This document shows, piece by piece, positions 33,194 to 42,371 of a stretch of 64,000 nt of DNA (positions are counted from its first letter, which is position 1; every line of letters begins with the position of its first letter). This stretch comes from a virus. The stretch lies in IMG/VR virus record IMGVR_UViG_3300028393_002290, positions 1 to 64,000 of that record; one strand, written 5' to 3'. The notes below the pieces were generated by a model, which did no database searches, was not told the origin of the DNA, and saw only the letters and a program-made list of their open reading frames with translations. Position numbers and translations under genes: made by a program.

Positions 33194-34207
33194 TTATCTA
33201 ATAATTTCTAGTAGCGCATTTACGAGTCTTTTAGGTTCTTGTACATCGAGACTACAATTACATTCTGCTTTTTCGCATATCACACTGTCTGCAGCCCATG
33301 CAAAATTGTTATCATGTACATTGGCTATTACGCCGCCTTGTTTACACATTGATCTAAGTACATCATCAACTTCTATCATCAGGAGATCTTTGCCAATATC
33401 GCACTCCCATCCTTTGAATTTAGTTTCTAAACGTTGTACAAAGTCCTGTGAAGGAGCAGTCTTAATTGAATTATCGCTGTATGTCAGTGTTACACTAGAT
33501 TGATACCAAGGTATAGATTCTATATGTTTTTGTTTCTTTATATATTCTCTAAAGTATAATGGGCTCCTGGCATAAAGATTTTTTTGAATTAGTTCTAATT
33601 GTTCTGCTGTGTAAGGTTGCAGACATGCACCGTCATCAGTTGTTATAGGTTTTAAGCTAGAAATTGAAGCAGATTTTTTAAGAATCTCTCGATGTGCATC
33701 TACAGCAGCATTAAATAGACTAGTATCTGCCTGTGTAGTAACAAACACTGTTACTAATGTGTTAGTAGCCTGCATTAAATTATTGACTTCTATAGTATGT
33801 TCTACTTTAGCACCTTGCTCTGTATGATGAGATATATACAATCTATCTAATACGTTGGCGTCTGCTAGTTCTTTCCACCAGCGTATGGTCCTGGAACCGT
33901 TGCTAATCATGCTGGTATATCCGCCACGATCTTTTATATATTTTAGTAACTCAATCAACTTAGGATATAATGTAGGTTCCCCACCTGTAAATTGAAACCA
34001 AACTATTTTGGTTAGATCATTTTTGATCAACCTATCGATAGTCGATGTGTAAACTTCATAGTCAAGGAAACGTTTGCTACCATCTTTGAATATACTTGGA
34101 CAAAAACTGCAATCAAAATTACAGATGTTGCTCAATCGCCATTCTACTATTCTAGTTGTTCTAGGGGACTTGGCCCTTTCTAGTTTAATAGGGATAACTT
34201 TATTCAC
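33194..34207 (-). CDS. Radical SAM protein with C-terminal auxiliary cysteines
   Basis: A 337-residue protein. SNICNFDCSFCPS is the CxxxCxxC cluster motif and FTGGEPTLYPKL the GGEP motif. The C-terminus holds several Cys (WECDIG, SMCKQGG, ICEKAECNCS) like a SPASM/Twitch domain for extra Fe-S clusters. Such enzymes modify peptides or sugars. It lies next to the gene at 34222 and not with the first radical SAM enzyme. Confidence 0.88.
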   Translation of the reverse strand: MNKVIPIKLERAKSPRTTRIVEWRLSNICNFDCSFCPSIFKDGSKRFLDYEVYTSTIDRLIKNDLTKIVWFQFTGGEPTLYPKLIELLKYIKDRGGYTSMISNGSRTIRWWKELADANVLDRLYISHHTEQGAKVEHTIEVNNLMQATNTLVTVFVTTQADTSLFNAAVDAHREILKKSASISSLKPITTDDGACLQPYTAEQLELIQKNLYARSPLYFREYIKKQKHIESIPWYQSSVTLTYSDNSIKTAPSQDFVQRLETKFKGWECDIGKDLLMIEVDDVLRSMCKQGGVIANVHDNNFAWAADSVICEKAECNCSLDVQEPKRLVNALLEIIR

Positions 34208-34221
34208 CAGGTACTTAGAAA

Positions 34222-35715
34222 TTATTGTGGGGGTACTTGCTCGGGTTCTTGCCCAATTTGTTGCTGGCTAGCACCCAAAGGCTTTTTCATATTTTGGATG
34301 CTTTTTGGAACTGGTGCAACTGGTGGTTTAGGTGCAGGCATTCCGGGTGATGCAACAGGTACTGGTCGAGTCATAGTAGTTAGCTCGGATAATAACGGTT
34401 CCATAGTAACCGAATTCCAAATCTTTTTATTGTCACCGGTTGCGTGATAACCCAATTTAATTAAAGATTTGCCAGAGTTCGCATCATAGATGTTTAGCTC
34501 AGGACGAGGTTCGCCGTTCTTACTTATACCTTCTCTATAGGATACTGTAAGATTAATGTTATCTGTCAATAGCTTATCGGTTAAATTTTTAAAACTATGT
34601 ACTGTACTTACGCCAGTTTTACTTAACTGTACTAGTCTAACACCATCGTCGCCTTTAGTCGCATGATTTAAAACCATTGCAGCAATTTTAGCAACAACTC
34701 CAGCTTCTGACCTAGCATCAGCACCTGCTAGTTGCGATTTTAATTGACGAGTTGCATCTTTATAGGCCTTGGTCCAGAATGTAACTTTTTCTGCAACTCG
34801 CCTTGGCTGAGGAATTTCTACACCAATTGGGCTAAAGAAATTAACTGTACTCTGCCATACACCTTTTGTACTAGCTACATCAGCGGTTAATGATCCTGCA
34901 CCTTGTTGTCCAAATTGACTACTGCCTGCTTTTAGACTAATTTTAAGAGCTTTTAATGGTTTACCATTTGCAAAAGCTTCAATATCAGTCTTTTTACCTT
35001 TTTGGTCGCTCATACCATCGCTAGCAACAGTTACCATATCTACTTTTCCATTTTTATAAAAGTGGTCAGCATATCTATCAATTTGTCCGCTATTTGCATA
35101 ATGTACAGCGGAAGGTAACATTGTACCGTATTGTTGCCAGAAATCAGGACGTTGCATAAACACCCTTGTAGGTTCTCTAACTGCTACTGTAAATTTAATA
35201 ATGTCTGCAATTTTACTATTTTTATCTGCTACTGTGTAAGAGCTAGTTCCGCTGTTCACAGCAGAATTTAATGTGTTCATAACATCTTCCGCAGTAATAT
35301 CGTCTACATTATCTGATCCACGTTTAATAAGTTTAGCAACAACTGCCGCACTTAATACAGGCTCCGATAAATCACCCACGTTTCCTTCAGTACTACCCTT
35401 TTGTCCAGGAGCATGAACCATACCGCCCTGTATAGCACTATCATTTCCAGAAATAGCTAGATATGTATTATTAGGTCGTTTAAAATAACGTATTATATTA
35501 CCTGTACCAAATTGAACTGTTGGGGTACGCTTAGGAGCTTTTTCTACCCACTCTAAATCTTCGCTAGGATCAAAGTCGGGTACAGTTGCTTTAATAGTAT
35601 TTGCTAGAGCCTTGCCTTTAGCAGAAGTAGAGCCGACTCTCACTTTATGTCCAAACGAGTATTTGTCTGCTCTGGTAAAAATGCTAGCTTCGGATAAAAA
35701 TTCACGTGATCTCAT
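34222..35715 (-). CDS. Large phage protein, candidate internal head protein
   Basis: A 497-residue protein starting MRSREFLSEASIFTRADKYSFG; the first residues resemble T4 capsid-targeting sequences. A segment TDIEAFANGKPLKALKISLKAG could be a PD-(D/E)xK-like nuclease core (Asp followed by SLK), but this is tentative. The tail is Pro- and Gln-rich. There is no clear ribosome site; an ACTAAATA element lies 8-15 nt before the start, suggesting a late gene. Confidence 0.6.
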   Translation of the reverse strand: MRSREFLSEASIFTRADKYSFGHKVRVGSTSAKGKALANTIKATVPDFDPSEDLEWVEKAPKRTPTVQFGTGNIIRYFKRPNNTYLAISGNDSAIQGGMVHAPGQKGSTEGNVGDLSEPVLSAAVVAKLIKRGSDNVDDITAEDVMNTLNSAVNSGTSSYTVADKNSKIADIIKFTVAVREPTRVFMQRPDFWQQYGTMLPSAVHYANSGQIDRYADHFYKNGKVDMVTVASDGMSDQKGKKTDIEAFANGKPLKALKISLKAGSSQFGQQGAGSLTADVASTKGVWQSTVNFFSPIGVEIPQPRRVAEKVTFWTKAYKDATRQLKSQLAGADARSEAGVVAKIAAMVLNHATKGDDGVRLVQLSKTGVSTVHSFKNLTDKLLTDNINLTVSYREGISKNGEPRPELNIYDANSGKSLIKLGYHATGDNKKIWNSVTMEPLLSELTTMTRPVPVASPGMPAPKPPVAPVPKSIQNMKKPLGASQQQIGQEPEQVPPQ

Positions 35716-35725
35716 AATATACTAT

Positions 35726-36394
35726 TTAGTGAAATTCTGGAAATAGAATTTCCTGTACAAACTGTTGCATTTTGGGTTCAGGTACACCCATAGCAACCAT
35801 GCTCTTAATTACATGCGGATTTTGCTTCTGATAGTGGCAATAACGGTTCTGTGCCATGTGATAATCTGCTAAATCTTGCTGATCTAGGCCTACATTCTTA
35901 AGATAAAAATCTAATGTAGTTAATGCTGTATCACATAACTGATCCACTTCGTGCATTTCTTGCACATTCCCAGCAGCAACCATTGCAGGGCTAAAGATCT
36001 GTTTTGCCCAGTCTGGCAGTGCTCTGGGCTTATTCCACTCTAATCCATTGACCTGTGCCTTAAACCATAGGTACATAAAACTAGTAGGATCGCCTGCATG
36101 GCTAAAGTCGTGGAAAGCACCAGTGATTTTGTTTGGTCCACATACAGCATCGAATCCGTAGATGGGACTAGGATCATTAAAGTGAGGAAATACTGTACAA
36201 TGTAGAATGTAGATGTTGTAGGTTTCTCTAAAATCTACAATCTCAACATGTGCTCTGCGATATTGCTGGCTTGAGTAGATGGCATTATACCATCCGTAGT
36301 CGTCTGTAGGATCCTTCTCAGGATCACCTGTCTGTTTAAATTTTTCTTCGATATCAACTGCTAACTTGCTGATCTTATCCCAAACTGCTGTCAT
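35726..36394 (-). CDS. Ferredoxin-dependent bilin reductase (PcyX/PebS/PcyA family)
   Basis: A 222-residue protein. PSPIYGFDAVCGPNKITGAFHDFS is the family core with catalytic Asp, preceded by the HVEIVDFRETYN region, and the C-terminus (QNRYCHYQKQNPHVIKSMV...VQEILFPE) matches the family end. Members reduce biliverdin to coloured bilins using ferredoxin. The gene overlaps heme oxygenase by 20 nt, so both are made together. Whether the product is phycoerythrobilin, as in PcyX/PebS, or phycocyanobilin cannot be decided by reading. Confidence 0.88.
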   Translation of the reverse strand: MTAVWDKISKLAVDIEEKFKQTGDPEKDPTDDYGWYNAIYSSQQYRRAHVEIVDFRETYNIYILHCTVFPHFNDPSPIYGFDAVCGPNKITGAFHDFSHAGDPTSFMYLWFKAQVNGLEWNKPRALPDWAKQIFSPAMVAAGNVQEMHEVDQLCDTALTTLDFYLKNVGLDQQDLADYHMAQNRYCHYQKQNPHVIKSMVAMGVPEPKMQQFVQEILFPEFH

Positions 36395-36911
36395 AATCCC
36401 TCATCATGCGTATTGCCCAATCAAAGGCCACATTGGCTTCATCGCCCATGCTGTCGTCTAGTTTAGCACGAATGTTGGTCATCAGTGTGCGGGAGTCTGC
36501 AAACTCTAGATTACGGTGAGCACCTGGAACAATTTTCTTGATCATCTGTCCACCAAACATATCGCCCATGTGCCAGGTGTAGAGGTGTGCCATAATCTTA
36601 CTAGGCTCTGTGGCAATAGAAATTAGGTATTTGTAGTAGTCGACTACAATAGGACGGAATTGGTGTTTCTTACCATCAGTGTTCATTTCATTGTAATCCA
36701 TGAACAGGTAAAATGTTCTGCGTAGGTCTGGCAAATCACCTAACAACTGATTAGCGCCGGCGGCGCCTTCGATGGCTCCGTAGAACAACCATTTCTGATA
36801 TGTCCAATCTATCCATAAATCTTGAGGTAGCGTCTTGGCAAACACTGCCTTCATGAATGGGGTAGATTCAGCTTCTGCATGTTTAGCAACAGTTAAATCT
36901 TTTAAACTCAT
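36375..36911 (-). CDS. Heme oxygenase (biliverdin-forming)
   Basis: A 178-residue protein. LTVAKHAEAESTPFMKAVF carries the proximal heme His (about residue 11) with the AExxxF context, and a distal GDMFGGQM region contains the flexible glycine helix that covers heme. It opens heme to biliverdin, CO and iron. It is shorter than cyanobacterial HO1 (about 240 residues), as phage versions are. It is the first enzyme for the bilin reductase downstream. Confidence 0.87.
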   Translation of the reverse strand: MSLKDLTVAKHAEAESTPFMKAVFAKTLPQDLWIDWTYQKWLFYGAIEGAAGANQLLGDLPDLRRTFYLFMDYNEMNTDGKKHQFRPIVVDYYKYLISIATEPSKIMAHLYTWHMGDMFGGQMIKKIVPGAHRNLEFADSRTLMTNIRAKLDDSMGDEANVAFDWAIRMMRDYDSSLG

Positions 36912-36920
36912 AGTAGTTCC

Positions 36921-37226
36921 TTATTCGGGTTCTACTTTAATTATCAGTGGCCATCCATGTGTTCTTGCAAGATTGGTTGCATCTAGAGATTTTTGTTCTG
37001 CTACTTCGTAACTAAAAATTCCAGCAGTTGCACTACCTTTATTGTGAATTGTCAATGTTAATTCTAGTGCGGCAGTTTCGGTATGCCTGAACACTGCAAT
37101 CAACATAGAAATTACAAACTCCACTGGTGTAACGTCATCATTACATACAATGACTTTAAACTTACCCGGCTCTTTAAGAGAGTCTGTAGTTCTTGTTTTC
37201 TTTTCGATAATTGTATCTACTGCCAT
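36921..37226 (-). CDS. clpS: ClpS adaptor
   Basis: A 101-residue protein. KVIVCNDDVTPVEFVISML forms the N-degron pocket (DD motif) and FSYEVAEQKSLDATNLARTHGWPLIIKVEPE the C-terminal core. Cellular ClpS feeds N-end-rule substrates to ClpA, though phage ClpS could retarget host protein decay. It sits between the bilin genes and Hsp20. Confidence 0.92.
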   Translation of the reverse strand: MAVDTIIEKKTRTTDSLKEPGKFKVIVCNDDVTPVEFVISMLIAVFRHTETAALELTLTIHNKGSATAGIFSYEVAEQKSLDATNLARTHGWPLIIKVEPE

Positions 37227-37251
37227 AATTTTAATTAAAAAGATTTATCAA

Positions 37252-37271
37252 TTGGGGGCTGGAGCCCCCAA
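37252..37271 (-). terminator. Strong hairpin after hsp20
   Basis: TTGGGGGC/GCCCCCAA forms an 8-bp hairpin with a 4-nt loop right after the Hsp20 stop codon. The downstream tract is only partly T-rich (TTGATAAATCTTTTT), so read-through into clpS is possible. Confidence 0.6.
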
Positions 37272-37275
37272 TACT

Positions 37276-37710
37276 TTACTCAGCTGTGATTTTCAACTGA
37301 CGAGGCTTTAGAGACTCCGGAACTACCCGAGTAAGAGCGATGGTTAGAACACCGTTCTTGATCTTGCCTTCACCTACTTCCATGTGTTCAGCCAGTGTCC
37401 AACTACGAGTAAAATCTCGTGTTGCCAGCCCACGATGCAGGTATTGTGGTTCGTCAACTTCACGCAGACGTTGCCCTCTGATTACCAGTTGATTCTGATC
37501 GATCTCAACTGCAACTTCCTCTGGTGCAAATCCTGTTACAGCAACTTCAATCTCATAAGAGTCTTCGCTGTGCTTTAGGATGTTGTATGGGGGATAGTTG
37601 TCTTTGATTTGATTTTGGAAACGACCTTCAAAGTCGTTAAACAATGTGTCAAATCCCAGTAGGGCTCTGTTTAGAGCGTTGGTGTCGAAACGTACGATTT
37701 GTTGATTCAT
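37276..37710 (-). CDS. Hsp20 small heat-shock protein
   Basis: A 144-residue protein with the alpha-crystallin domain: SYEIEVAVTGFAPEEVAVEI, YLHRGLATRDFTRSWTL and GVLTIALTRVVPESLKPRQLKI. It binds unfolded proteins to prevent clumping. Strong ribosome site AAGGAG, promoter TTGACG-18-TATAAT at the end of dnaK, and a GTGGGA/TCCCAC leader hairpin are present. Confidence 0.93.
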   Translation of the reverse strand: MNQQIVRFDTNALNRALLGFDTLFNDFEGRFQNQIKDNYPPYNILKHSEDSYEIEVAVTGFAPEEVAVEIDQNQLVIRGQRLREVDEPQYLHRGLATRDFTRSWTLAEHMEVGEGKIKNGVLTIALTRVVPESLKPRQLKITAE

Positions 37711-37771
37711 AATTTTCTCCTTAATAAGTAAGAATCGGGTGGGACCCTTTATAGGTATCCCACGTGTATTT

Positions 37772-37801
37772 ATTATACAGTCTCTTTAACGTCGGCGTCA
37801 A
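37772..37801 (-). promoter_or_regulatory. Promoter for hsp20
   Basis: TTGACG (37801-37796), 18-bp spacer, TATAAT (37777-37772) lie across the 3' end of dnaK. The leader then holds a GTGGGA/TCCCAC hairpin before the ribosome site, which could be an RNA control element. Confidence 0.65.
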
Positions 37802-39653
37802 CGATATTATTATCCTTGTCGCTCTTGGCCTTTTCTTCAGCTTCGTGCTTTTTAGCAGTAATAGGATTCATAGCTTCGTAAAGTTTTGGAATACTATCCT
37901 GGATAATCTTTGCGTCATCGCCTTTGACAGCATCTTCAACTGCTTTTACAGCATCTTCCGCATTGGCTTTTTCTTCTTCCGTGACCTGATCACCGTACTT
38001 TTCTACATCGCCTTTAAAGGTGTGTAGAGTACTTTCGGCGCTATTACGAGCTTCAATCAATTCACGTTGCTTCTTATCTGCTTCTGCATTAGCTTCTGCA
38101 TCCTGAACCATACGTTCAATTTCATCCTTGCTCAAACCGCTATCAGATTTAATAGTGATCTTATTCTCTTTACCAGTTCCTTGATCCTTGGCACTGATCT
38201 TCATGATACCGTTGGCATCAACATCAAATGTAACTTCGATCTGTGGTGTTCCGCGTCGTGCTGGAGGAATACCGTCCAATTTAAATTCGCCAAGCGCCTT
38301 GTTGTATTGGAACAACTCACGCTCACCCTGTGCCACTTTGATATCAACAGCAGGTTGATTGTCTTCCGCTGTGGAGAACACTTGACTTGCCTTGGTTGGG
38401 ATAGTGGTGTTCTTTTGGATCAACTTGGTAAAGACACCGCCCATTGTTTCGATGCCTAAACTCAATGGAGTAACATCCAACAATAGAACGTCGGTGCGGC
38501 CACCACCTAGAACATCACCTTGGATAGCAGCACCTGCGGCAACTGCTTCGTCTGGATTAACGTCCTTACGTGGAGCCTTGCCAAACAACTGTTCAACAAC
38601 TTCCTGTACCTTTGGCATACGAGTCATACCACCAACTAGAATAACTTCGTCAATGTCGCTGGCACTAACACCTGCGTCTGCCATAGCAGTCTTACATGGT
38701 CCGATACTGCGCTGGATCAATTCTTCAACTAGTTGTTCCAACTTACTGCGTGTAAGTTTAACGTTCATGTGCTTAGGACCACTTGCGTCTGCTGTGATGT
38801 AGGGCAAATTAACGTCTGTCTGTGCTGAACTTGACAGTTCAATCTTGGCCTTCTCAGCGGCTTCTTTTAGGCGCTGTAGAGCCAACATGTCTTTCTTAAG
38901 ATCAACGCCATTGTCTTTCTTAAATTCATCAACTAAGAAATCCATAATGCGTTGGTCAAAGTCTTCACCACCTAAGAATGTATCACCATTTGTAGATAGC
39001 ACTTCGATTTGTTTGTCGTCATCGACATTGGCAATCTCGATGATAGAAACGTCAAATGTTCCACCACCTAAGTCATAGACTGCAATCTTACGATCACGCT
39101 TGTCTTGTTTATCAACACCATAGGCCAATGCGGCTGCTGTTGGTTCGTTGATGATACGCAGAACTTCTAGACCTGCAATCTTACCTGCGTCTTTGGTTGC
39201 TTGGCGTTGACTGTCGTTAAAGTATGCAGGCACAGTGATAACAGCCTGTGTCACTTCTGTGCCCAAATAGTCTTCCGCAGTCTTTTTCATCTTACGTAGA
39301 ACTTCAGCTGAGATCTGTGGAGGTGCTAGTCGATCGTTATTTGCTTCTACCCATGCATCGCCGTTGTCGGCTTGGACAATTTTGTAAGGCATTAGGTCAA
39401 TGTCCTTCTGAACAGCCTGTTCAGTAAATTTACGGCCGATCAAACGCTTGGCTGCGTAAATTGTGTTCTTTGGGTTTGTGACTGCTTGACGTTTTGCACT
39501 GGCTCCAACGAGAATTTCGTCATTAGCATAAGCTACAATACTTGGTGTAGTGCGAGCACCTTCTGCGTTTTCAATGATTTTTGTGACGCCGTTTTCAATA
39601 ACTGCCACGCAGGAATTTGTAGTTCCGAGATCTATTCCGATTACTTTGCTCAT
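37773..39653 (-). CDS. dnaK: DnaK (Hsp70) chaperone
   Basis: A 626-residue full-length Hsp70: [14 protein letters not shown] at the N-terminus, [12 protein letters not shown] and [11 protein letters not shown] in the ATPase domain, [14 protein letters not shown] linking to the peptide-binding domain, and a helical lid. The extreme tail differs from the EEVK-like end of host DnaK. A perfect promoter and a good ribosome site precede it, so it is independently expressed. DnaJ and GrpE are not seen here. Confidence 0.98.
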   Translation of the reverse strand: MSKVIGIDLGTTNSCVAVIENGVTKIIENAEGARTTPSIVAYANDEILVGASAKRQAVTNPKNTIYAAKRLIGRKFTEQAVQKDIDLMPYKIVQADNGDAWVEANNDRLAPPQISAEVLRKMKKTAEDYLGTEVTQAVITVPAYFNDSQRQATKDAGKIAGLEVLRIINEPTAAALAYGVDKQDKRDRKIAVYDLGGGTFDVSIIEIANVDDDKQIEVLSTNGDTFLGGEDFDQRIMDFLVDEFKKDNGVDLKKDMLALQRLKEAAEKAKIELSSSAQTDVNLPYITADASGPKHMNVKLTRSKLEQLVEELIQRSIGPCKTAMADAGVSASDIDEVILVGGMTRMPKVQEVVEQLFGKAPRKDVNPDEAVAAGAAIQGDVLGGGRTDVLLLDVTPLSLGIETMGGVFTKLIQKNTTIPTKASQVFSTAEDNQPAVDIKVAQGERELFQYNKALGEFKLDGIPPARRGTPQIEVTFDVDANGIMKISAKDQGTGKENKITIKSDSGLSKDEIERMVQDAEANAEADKKQRELIEARNSAESTLHTFKGDVEKYGDQVTEEEKANAEDAVKAVEDAVKGDDAKIIQDSIPKLYEAMNPITAKKHEAEEKAKSDKDNNIVDADVKETV

Positions 39654-39724
39654 TAATTTCTCCTTAGTAAGTGAGCGGGCATTGTGCCCATATAAAAGCC
39701 ATAAGGTCTTTTACAGATTTATTT

Positions 39725-39753
39725 ATTATAGTAGCATACTATATAAATGTCAA
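39725..39753 (-). promoter_or_regulatory. Promoter for dnaK
   Basis: TTGACA (39753-39748), 17-bp spacer, TATAAT (39730-39725). ATAGTA-TGC-TACTAT, an inverted repeat, overlaps the spacer and the -10 box and could bind a regulator. Confidence 0.88.
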
Positions 39754-40031
39754 GTGAGTGTATCATCTATATGATCCGATGCCCGAGGAACCCGATCGAT
39801 GAACTGTTCTTTATATGATTGTCTAGCCTTTTCTGCATCGTAAGTAGATTCAACGTTAGATATTGCTTTAAAAATAGGGTGCATTAATTTGTCCATCATT
39901 CTACGGGACATTTGTTCCAGTGTTTTTTCAACATCTTTGCCCTGGGCAATTTCCTGCATGGCCCAGCCGTGCTCGTACATGCGAACACGCTCGCACCAAG
40001 ATTCGTAGCTTTCACCCTCATTTATTTTCAC
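39750..40031 (-). CDS. Conserved-looking small phage protein, 93 aa
   Basis: Starts MKINEGESYESWCERVRMYEHGWAMQEI and is acidic and helical. The stop overlaps the dnaK promoter. ATGA overlaps the next gene upstream. No function is recognised. Confidence 0.6.
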   Translation of the reverse strand: MKINEGESYESWCERVRMYEHGWAMQEIAQGKDVEKTLEQMSRRMMDKLMHPIFKAISNVESTYDAEKARQSYKEQFIDRVPRASDHIDDTLT

Positions 40032-40276
40032 TGCAATAGTTTCCCAACATGCTCTACAGTAAGTTCATTGTCAGGAACAATCTGGGCATTCCACATTATG
40101 GCCATGACCAGTGCATCTTTGTTGCTTTTAAAGACAAAATCCATATAAATATCGCCAATGCGGCATACATATCTAGCTCCGGGTAATCCGAAATATTCGA
40201 TAGCCCATCCACATGCTTCATTCCAGTCAGCGATAGTATCACCTATGTTCCAAGGTATTCTTACAGTAGAACTCAT
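40028..40276 (-). CDS. Small phage protein, 82 aa
   Basis: Starts MSSTVRIPWNIGDTIADWNEACGWAIEYFG. TAATG overlaps the 37-aa gene upstream and ATGA the gene downstream, which supports expression. No family is recognised. Confidence 0.6.
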   Translation of the reverse strand: MSSTVRIPWNIGDTIADWNEACGWAIEYFGLPGARYVCRIGDIYMDFVFKSNKDALVMAIMWNAQIVPDNELTVEHVGKLLQ

Positions 40277-40389
40277 TATGCCTCCACGATTCTATACTGT
40301 GAGTTGGGATAGCGTTCTCGCAACCATTCCAACATACCTTCCTCGCAGGGAAGTCGAATAGAATCAAACTTGTTAGTAATATATCTCAT
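40276..40389 (-). CDS. Micro-protein, 37 aa
   Basis: The frame begins MRYITNKFDSIRLPCEEGM and ends at the TAA shared with the next ATG. It is preceded by a TAAGGATAA-like ribosome site (AAGGAT). The coupling on its 3' side supports translation; no function is known. Confidence 0.6.
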   Translation of the reverse strand: MRYITNKFDSIRLPCEEGMLEWLRERYPNSQYRIVEA

Positions 40390-40396
40390 TTTATCC

Positions 40397-40792
40397 TTAA
40401 TATAACATCGGTTCAGTTGTGGGTTCATCTTTTAGAATCATTACCACTTCTTCCTTGCTGGGGTAGATCAAACCGCAGTCTTCCAAAATGATCCTGCGCT
40501 GTTCTGGCGTGATATCACACCAAGCCTTGACCTTTAGATAACTGCCCTGTGCTTCTTCGGGCACAGTATCTGCTATCCAATTTACCAGGGCCTTGTATGC
40601 TTCGATATGATTATTAGGATGACTACGCTGTATTGCCCGTGCAAAATCATTGGCCAGAACAGCTTCAAAACAGCCGCCGGGTCTGAATCCCCACACTAGA
40701 TAGTTGTAGAAAGGGTCAGCAAACTCCCGGGGCACATCCCAACGTTCAAATGTTTGCATCAGTTTATTCTTACTGTATTTTGTTAGATTCAT
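40397..40792 (-). CDS. Hypothetical protein, 131 aa
   Basis: Starts MNLTKYSKNKLMQTFERWDVPREFADPF. A soluble mixed-structure protein with no motif recognised; ATGA overlaps the next gene upstream in the same operon. Confidence 0.65.
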   Translation of the reverse strand: MNLTKYSKNKLMQTFERWDVPREFADPFYNYLVWGFRPGGCFEAVLANDFARAIQRSHPNNHIEAYKALVNWIADTVPEEAQGSYLKVKAWCDITPEQRRIILEDCGLIYPSKEEVVMILKDEPTTEPMLY

Positions 40793-41040
40793 TCTTCAAC
40801 TCCGAAATGTTCTTTAATCTGAGCCAATATACCACGTTCGGTATCATTCATATCTGGGCCAGGTTCTGACACTAAAGACATACATTCCTGCACAATCAAC
40901 TCGGCGAACTTTTCATCTACTCTGTATTGTAGTGTGCGGTCGTGTCTGATATTCTCCCAAAAGAATTCCTTCTTGGTCATATTCTGTTCAGCAACAAAAT
41001 TAAAAGCCTGTTCAGCAAGTTGGTTAATTCGTTCGTTCAT
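40789..41040 (-). CDS. Small phage protein, tandem paralogue 1
   Basis: An 83-residue protein starting MNERINQLAEQAFN and ending IKEHFGVEE. It shares its start and end with the next gene upstream (41037-41291), indicating duplication. FAELIVQEC is a shared internal motif. Confidence 0.7.
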   Translation of the reverse strand: MNERINQLAEQAFNFVAEQNMTKKEFFWENIRHDRTLQYRVDEKFAELIVQECMSLVSEPGPDMNDTERGILAQIKEHFGVEE

Positions 41041-41291
41041 TCTTCAACTCCGAAATGTTCTCTAATCATTTGAGCAATCTCTGGCGGTGTCAGCGGATGC
41101 TTATCACCTAATGCGGGATTCCTATAACCGCCATTTATAATAACCTTACTACATTCTCTCACAATCAACTCGGCGAACTCGGCCAACTTATCTCGTTCTG
41201 TTCGAACACCTGGACCATTTTGACCTTCAACTAAATTATTAGGAAGGTTGAATCCAGCCTGTTCAGCGAGTTCTTTAATTCGTTCGTTCAT
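41037..41291 (-). CDS. Small phage protein, tandem paralogue 2
   Basis: An 84-residue protein starting MNERIKELAEQAG (start at 41291, just after the phosphoesterase stop) and ending IREHFGVEE, with FAELIVREC inside. It resembles 40789-41040; only the ends and this motif are shared. Confidence 0.65.
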   Translation of the reverse strand: MNERIKELAEQAGFNLPNNLVEGQNGPGVRTERDKLAEFAELIVRECSKVIINGGYRNPALGDKHPLTPPEIAQMIREHFGVEE

Positions 41292-41292
41292 A

Positions 41293-42105
41293 TCATACCT
41301 CAAAGTAAAAGCCAGGAATAAATTGATCACCTTCCCATGGGAGATATCCACGAGGGTTAGAGATCACACGAGTCTCACCAATCTTATAATCAACTGGGTC
41401 ATGCATGTGGCCATGACAAAACACTTTGATGTTTTCATTGTCAAGGATAAATTCACTCATGTCACTGGCGTAAGCACCATTAGTAGTAGTCTCATGTTTA
41501 TACTTTTCATTTATACTCATGTAGCTAGGAGCATGGTGTGTAATGACTACAAAAGGTTTATCTCTGTTCATTTCTAGTACAATCTTAAAATACTGTTTGG
41601 TCTTGCGATGTACAGCCACCGTATGTTCTGGGGTCAGTTTATGATAGAGATTCTTAGCAGGATAGAAGTTTTGGATGGCCTTGTAGTCATTCATAAAACT
41701 TTTCATAGAATGAACAGTGATAGGATCACCCTTGTTCATGTCAGTCCATAATGTAGCACCCATGAACATGATACCCTCATACTCTACCACTTGATCTTCC
41801 AGAATGGTCACATTAGGGGGCATCATGCCTTCCAGCAATGCTCTGGTCTTATCCAAACGACCTCTGTAGTGCTCGTGGTTGCCCAGCACGTAGAACACTT
41901 TCTTATACTTTGGAACCTCAAACTCAAAGAAGTCGTGGCAGGGAAATGCTCCGGGCTCACGATCCAACAGTTTAGTGCTATGGAATTCTTTGCTCAACTC
42001 TTTGGCTTCGCAGATATCTCCAGCCAAAATCAATACATCACCACCTGGCATCTCCAGGTAGCCACTAACGTCTAAATGTAAATCACTAACCAAATGTACT
42101 ATCAT
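41293..42105 (-). CDS. Calcineurin-like metallophosphoesterase
   Basis: A 270-residue protein. VSDLHLDV, LAGDICE, LGNHEHYRG, VITHHAPS and CHGHMHD are the five metal-binding motifs in order. The start at 42105 overlaps the upstream stop (ATGA). It would cleave a phosphoester; phage homologues may act on DNA ends or cyclic nucleotides. Confidence 0.88.
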   Translation of the reverse strand: MIVHLVSDLHLDVSGYLEMPGGDVLILAGDICEAKELSKEFHSTKLLDREPGAFPCHDFFEFEVPKYKKVFYVLGNHEHYRGRLDKTRALLEGMMPPNVTILEDQVVEYEGIMFMGATLWTDMNKGDPITVHSMKSFMNDYKAIQNFYPAKNLYHKLTPEHTVAVHRKTKQYFKIVLEMNRDKPFVVITHHAPSYMSINEKYKHETTTNGAYASDMSEFILDNENIKVFCHGHMHDPVDYKIGETRVISNPRGYLPWEGDQFIPGFYFEV

Positions 42106-42371
42106 CAAATGCCCCATTTAAGTAAAAACCACTGAGCTTCTTTGTCAGTGGCTAGGTAAATTCTCATTGTGAATTTGTCATTGACCCAACACCACGAAAT
42201 ATTAGGATCTTTAATTTTTTCAATAAACTCAAGATCGTCGCTGGCACCCCATTGTTCCCAACACCATTTACGGATATCACAGAACTTTTGGGTTGTTGTG
42301 TAATTAAAATTTGCATAGTATTTAAACACACCATGCCCATTCATCCTACCATCGACTTTTTTAAGTTTCAT
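42105..42371 (-). CDS. Hypothetical protein, 88 aa
   Basis: Starts MKLKKVDGRMNGHGVFKYY. The Trp-rich middle (RKWCWEQWGASDDLEF) recalls phage small proteins. ATGA links it to both neighbours. No domain is recognised. Confidence 0.6.
   Translation of the reverse strand: MKLKKVDGRMNGHGVFKYYANFNYTTTQKFCDIRKWCWEQWGASDDLEFIEKIKDPNISWCWVNDKFTMRIYLATDKEAQWFLLKWGI

Noticed and set aside
38067-39078. Several long plus-strand frames inside dnaK, and similar ones inside clpX (55269-55950)
   Set aside because: They are antisense shadows of strongly conserved genes, with no ribosome sites and odd composition.
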